From NCBI RefSeq assembly GCF_000024865.1, contig NC_013595.1, positions 8,494,001-8,558,000 of the forward strand: 64,000 nucleotides of DNA. Reading direction: 5' to 3'. Positions 60,912-64,000 of the stretch are shown in pieces (the first letter of the stretch is position 1; each line of letters opens with the position of its first letter). The DNA comes from Streptosporangium roseum DSM 43021. GTDB lineage: Bacteria; Actinomycetota; Actinomycetes; Streptosporangiales; Streptosporangiaceae. Made by a program: the position numbers and the translations under genes. The notes below the pieces were generated by a model that saw only the letters and a list, made by a program, of their open reading frames with translations, searched no databases and was not told the origin of the DNA.

Positions 60912-63166
60912 CCGACCACGAGATCGGATTCGAGTGGGCGCTGGAGGGGAAGCGGCCCGGCGCCCACGACGACTACGAGTTGCTCGACTGGAGCGACGAC
61001 CGCCTCGGGCCCGAGGTCTTCGAGGAGATCAGGAGCAGGTATGCCACGGGTCTCTCGGCGGATCTGCCCCAGGTGACGATCGCGGTCGCGGCGACCAGGG
61101 AGCACGAGCAGGTGTCGCGCCACATCGTGCTCGCGGCCCAGGAGTGGTCCGGGCACCGGGACGCCACCAACCGTAAGATCGTCCACACCCGCTGGTTCTA
61201 CGTCCCGTACCAGGAGCTGGCCGCCCATCAGGTGTCCTACGAGGCGCTCTACCGCGCCCTCGCGGGCCTGCCGGTGACCCCCTCCCCTCCCCTGGTCGTA
61301 GGCGTGCCGGAGTTCGACCCCACGGCCCTCGTCCCCGGGCCGGACGCGCGGTGCGCCGCCGCGCTGCTGCTGACCGGGCGGCCCGTCTGCGTGGTGGGCG
61401 CGGACAGAGTTCCCATGATCGAACGGTTGCGCTTCCTGGACACCGTCGCCGCGCTCCTGCCGTACGGCATGCGGACGAGGCTGACCGCGGCGACCTGGAC
61501 CAGCAGCACGGCCCGGCACAAGATCAGGCTGTCCTTCGCGCGGCACGCGCCGGAGAACGCCTACGAGGTGCGGTGGGGCCACGGAACGGAGATCACCTGG
61601 CGGGACGGCCGGGCGAACGTGTGCCTGGGCCTGCTGGCCCGGCCCGATGTCCGGCTCGCGGACATGCTGCAGGGGCTCGCCGGGCTGACCGATCCGCTGT
61701 CGTTCGGCCCCGAGGACCTACCGGACGCCGCACGGCTGCTCGAAAACGCCGGCTCCGGGCTGCTGCCCCCCGGCGCCAAAGGCGTGTGGTGGAAGGCGAA
61801 GCACCCGAGCTCGGAGGATCCCCGGACAGGGGGCCCCGGTGCGGACACGGGCGTCGCGGCGGGGCATCGAAAGGCCTTGCCCGGCCCCGGCGCGCCCGGT
61901 TCCGAGGATCGTGACCCGGTTCCGGGAGGAGGCGGTGTCCCGGAGGCCGGGGCGGTCCCGCCCGCCGCGGCGACCGTGCCCTACCGGCCGACGGCCGCCG
62001 CGGGCCCGGCCCCGGGGGCCGTGCCGCCCTCGATGCAGGCCGCGCTCGGCGGGCTGGAACAGGCCGACCGCGAAAGACGGCCCCGGCCCGGCTGGGGCCT
62101 GCGCGGCAAGGTCACCATGGTCGCGGCTTTCACGACGCTGGCCATCACCTCGATCGGCACCGGTGTCGTCGCGATGCTGCTCGCCCCCGGCGGCGATCCC
62201 CCCGCCGCGGGGGACGCGGCCGGGACGGAACCGGGCACGGTCGTCGTCCAGGCCCCGTCCGGGCAGGAGGACGCGTTCGCCAGGAACCTCGTGGCCAAGG
62301 CCGTCCAGCGGACGGGCTACCGGTTCGAGATCCGGCTGAGCGACGCCCCCGCCGAGACCGCACCCGTCGCGGAGCCGGCCGTGGTCCTCGTGGAGATCCC
62401 TCCCGCGGATCCCGCCCTCTCGGGTCCCCTGCCGACGCGGCCGGTGAACCCGCTGGCGGCGCAGGGGTTCTCCGAGGTCGCCACCATCCCGGTCCCGGAC
62501 CGGGACGTCCTGGTCTACGACGCCGGTCTGATCAAGCCGGAGAAGTTGACGGCGGCCTTCGCGCACCAGGACGAGGAGATCCGGATCTCGGTGCCGGATA
62601 CCTCCCAGGAGGGGCCCTCCCGGAAGCGGCCTGAGCAGATCCTGCGGCAGCGCCATCCCTGGCTGCATCTGGAGACCGTCCCGGCGCTCGACCCGCTGCG
62701 CGCTCTCCGGGACAAGGCGGTGCAGGCCGCCATCGTGCCCCGCGAGACCGCCCGCGACAGCGGTTATCCCCGATCGGAGGCGCTCGCCGGGCTGCCGGGC
62801 CGCTCGCTGCTCATCCTGTGCAACCAGGCCGGTGGCCGCGCGCTGCGCGACGCGCTGGACACGGTCGCCCGGTCCATCGACCCCGGCAGGCTGGCATCGG
62901 AGGACTTCGACTCCCCGGTGACGGCGGCTGCCCGGCTGGTCGAGTCGGCCCTGCCTTCACCGTCCGGCGCCGTCCCCCGTGCCGGGGACCTGGAGAGCGA
63001 CTGGAGGCAGGACCCCTTCTGGCCCGCCCTCTCCCTGATCGCCGTCGGGGGCGCCGCCGGATTCCTGGCCCTCCTGCTGGCGATACGGCTGCCGACCAGG
63101 ATCGAGCCGCACCCGCACCCGCACCCGCCGCACCCGCCGTCCGCGCCGGCCTCGCCCGGCTCCTGA
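60908..63166 (+). CDS. large membrane protein of the GTPase operon (GTPase-associated protein-like N-terminus)
   Basis: 752 residues from a GTG that overlaps the GTPase stop (GTGA). The N-terminal 300 residues (RHIVLAAQEWS, TRWFYVPYQELAAHQVSYEALYRALAGLP, CAAALLLTGRPVCVVGADRVPMIERLRFLDTVAALLPYGMRTRLTAATWTSS) resemble GTPase-associated proteins of predicted NTP-dependent conflict systems. A Pro-rich hinge follows, then a membrane helix (about 402-427), an extracellular part, a second helix (about 704-726) and a His/Pro tail. The extracellular part resembles a binding-protein half-domain (VVVQAPSGQEDAFARNL, AAIVPRETARDSGY). Confidence 0.75.
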   Translation: MTDHEIGFEWALEGKRPGAHDDYELLDWSDDRLGPEVFEEIRSRYATGLSADLPQVTIAVAATREHEQVSRHIVLAAQEWSGHRDATNRKIVHTRWFYVPYQELAAHQVSYEALYRALAGLPVTPSPPLVVGVPEFDPTALVPGPDARCAAALLLTGRPVCVVGADRVPMIERLRFLDTVAALLPYGMRTRLTAATWTSSTARHKIRLSFARHAPENAYEVRWGHGTEITWRDGRANVCLGLLARPDVRLADMLQGLAGLTDPLSFGPEDLPDAARLLENAGSGLLPPGAKGVWWKAKHPSSEDPRTGGPGADTGVAAGHRKALPGPGAPGSEDRDPVPGGGGVPEAGAVPPAAATVPYRPTAAAGPAPGAVPPSMQAALGGLEQADRERRPRPGWGLRGKVTMVAAFTTLAITSIGTGVVAMLLAPGGDPPAAGDAAGTEPGTVVVQAPSGQEDAFARNLVAKAVQRTGYRFEIRLSDAPAETAPVAEPAVVLVEIPPADPALSGPLPTRPVNPLAAQGFSEVATIPVPDRDVLVYDAGLIKPEKLTAAFAHQDEEIRISVPDTSQEGPSRKRPEQILRQRHPWLHLETVPALDPLRALRDKAVQAAIVPRETARDSGYPRSEALAGLPGRSLLILCNQAGGRALRDALDTVARSIDPGRLASEDFDSPVTAAARLVESALPSPSGAVPRAGDLESDWRQDPFWPALSLIAVGGAAGFLALLLAIRLPTRIEPHPHPHPPHPPSAPASPGS

Positions 63167-63185
63167 GCACGCGGCTCGTCCAACG

Positions 63186-63224
63186 GAGAGAGCCCAGGTC
63201 GGCTATGCCGACCTGGGCTCTCTC
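63186..63224. terminator. strong intrinsic terminator
   Basis: An 18-bp perfect stem (63186-63203 with 63207-63224) and a 3-nt loop TAT follow the membrane-protein gene by 20 bp and face the tRNA gene from the other side. It can end transcription in both directions. Confidence 0.8.
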
Positions 63225-63229
63225 GCTGG

Positions 63230-63303
63230 TGCGCCGCCAGGGACTCGAACCCCGGACCCGCTGATTAAGAGTCAGCTGCTCTAACCAACTGAGCTAGCGG
63301 CGC
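63230..63303 (-). tRNA. tRNA-Lys (CTT anticodon)
   Basis: The minus strand folds as a full cloverleaf. Acceptor GCGCCGC pairs with GCGGCGC, with the D arm GCTC/GAGC. The anticodon loop CTCTTAA carries CTT for codon AAG, and the T loop is GGTTCGAGTC-like. The discriminator A is at 63230 and CCA is encoded just after it (63229-63227). It is single, not in a tRNA array. Confidence 0.97.
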
Positions 63304-63404
63304 GTGAAGCTCTTGAAGGATAGCGCACTTTCCGGAGGGCTTCGAAACGGATAATGACAAGCCGCTAGGGTAGAACAACATTCGGTCCTGTACTGGGAGT
63401 GCAC

Positions 63405-64000
63405 ATGTGGTTCGCCTCGCCCGCCGACGTCCGGGAGCGGCTCAGCGCCGTGGACTACCTCGCCGACGACTCCATCGCGACCTCGGTCTTCCTGGCCGGC
63501 GCGCTGGGCAAGCCACTGCTCGCCGAGGGCCCGGCGGGGGTGGGCAAGACCCAGCTCGCCAAGGCCGTGGCGGCCGCGACCGGGGCCTCGCTCATCCGGC
63601 TGCAGTGCTACGAGGGGCTCGACGAGGCCAGGGCGCTGTACGAGTGGAACTACAAGAAGCAGCTCCTGCGGATCCAGGCCGGGACGGGCCAGGACTGGGA
63701 CGCCACCCACGACGACATCTTCACCGAGGAGTTCCTGCTCGAAAGGCCCCTGCTGCGGGCGATCAGGTCCGAGACCCCGGCGGTCCTGCTGATCGACGAG
63801 ACCGACAAGGCCGACGTCGAGGTGGAGGGACTGCTGCTGGAGATCCTCTCCGACTACCAGGTCACGATCCCCGAGCTCGGCACGATCGCGGCCGTGCGCA
63901 GGCCGTACGTGGTGCTGACCTCCAACGCGACCCGCGAGCTGTCCGAGGCGCTCAAGCGGCGCTGCCTCTACCTGCACCTGGAGTATCCGACGCCGGAGCG
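63405..64000 (+). CDS. MoxR-family AAA+ ATPase (3' end outside window)
   Basis: 198 codons are visible, starting with ATG 63405 and GGGAG upstream. Walker A GPAGVGKTQ (about residue 42-50), Walker B VLLIDETDKAD and the sensor region SNATRELSEALKRRC are clear. It fits the stand-alone MoxR ATPase that in actinobacteria often precedes a vWA (CoxE-type) gene. It is read away from the tRNA and appears independent of the GTPase operon. Confidence 0.9.
   Translation, partial: MWFASPADVRERLSAVDYLADDSIATSVFLAGALGKPLLAEGPAGVGKTQLAKAVAAATGASLIRLQCYEGLDEARALYEWNYKKQLLRIQAGTGQDWDATHDDIFTEEFLLERPLLRAIRSETPAVLLIDETDKADVEVEGLLLEILSDYQVTIPELGTIAAVRRPYVVLTSNATRELSEALKRRCLYLHLEYPTPE

Noticed and set aside
63405..64000. 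MoxR ATPase as a fourth member of the vWA-like/GTPase system
   Set aside because: It lies beyond a strong terminator and a tRNA on the other strand. It looks like the common stand-alone actinobacterial MoxR gene. A link cannot be excluded but is not supported.

Overview
The window is very GC-rich, with GTG and TTG starts, many 4-bp stop/start overlaps (ATGA, GTGA, TTGA) and short intergenic gaps. Together with DasR-type dre operators, an AfsR/SARP regulator, an ngcEFG-type chitobiose transporter, a roadblock/LC7 gene group and a c-di-AMP (ydaO-type) riboswitch before a cell-wall-type gene, this points to a filamentous actinobacterium, most likely of the Streptosporangiales (Streptosporangium/Nonomuraea-like). 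The genus is an inference. No rRNA, CRISPR array or intact mobile element was seen. There is one tRNA (Lys-CTT) near the right end.

Left third (1-31.6 kb) is mainly sugar uptake and catabolism. At 1-9.3 kb a leftward operon under a divergent GntR regulator runs GH42 beta-galactosidase, split glycine dehydrogenase gcvPA/gcvPB, an AcoX-like ATP-NAD kinase homologue, an SDR dehydrogenase, then a sugar ABC transporter. At 11.8-15.1 kb lies ngcE-ngcF-ngcG (GlcNAc/chitobiose ABC uptake), with a ROK-type palindrome and dre sites in front, divergent from a class II aldolase gene and a DUF4032 gene. At 17.4-19.5 kb there is a four-gene roadblock/LC7 and DUF4388-type cluster. At 20.6-21.6 kb a secreted double-psi-barrel-like protein follows a c-di-AMP riboswitch and an 18-codon leader ORF. 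At 24.7-31.6 kb a GH20 hexosaminidase with its own ABC transporter faces an IclR regulator and a PfkB sugar kinase.

The middle (31.7-55.2 kb) is accessory: a secreted S1 protease, a decayed ice-binding-like (DUF3494) gene fused to an integrase remnant, MOSC, GNAT and DUF4142 genes, and a methyltransferase/TetR pair with twin operators. At 39.1-46.0 kb is a leftward set that looks like a dedicated production line for a 63-residue six-cysteine peptide: S26 signal peptidase, SARP-NB-ARC-TPR regulator, the peptide, MauE-like and thioredoxin-like (MauD-type) redox proteins, and an ABC exporter. At 51.9-53.8 kb a second cysteine-rich secreted protein sits with a Tat-exported protein and another MauE-like protein. 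Between them are an MFS transporter, an ABC export system and their regulators.

The right end (55.3-63.2 kb) carries a signalling block: a Ser/Thr kinase fused to MgtE-N-like repeats and a DUF4407 coiled-coil membrane protein, divergent from a three-gene operon encoding a vWA-like protein, a TRAFAC-type GTPase and a large membrane protein. This resembles predicted NTP-dependent conflict/signalling systems. The window closes with tRNA-Lys and the start of a MoxR AAA+ ATPase gene.
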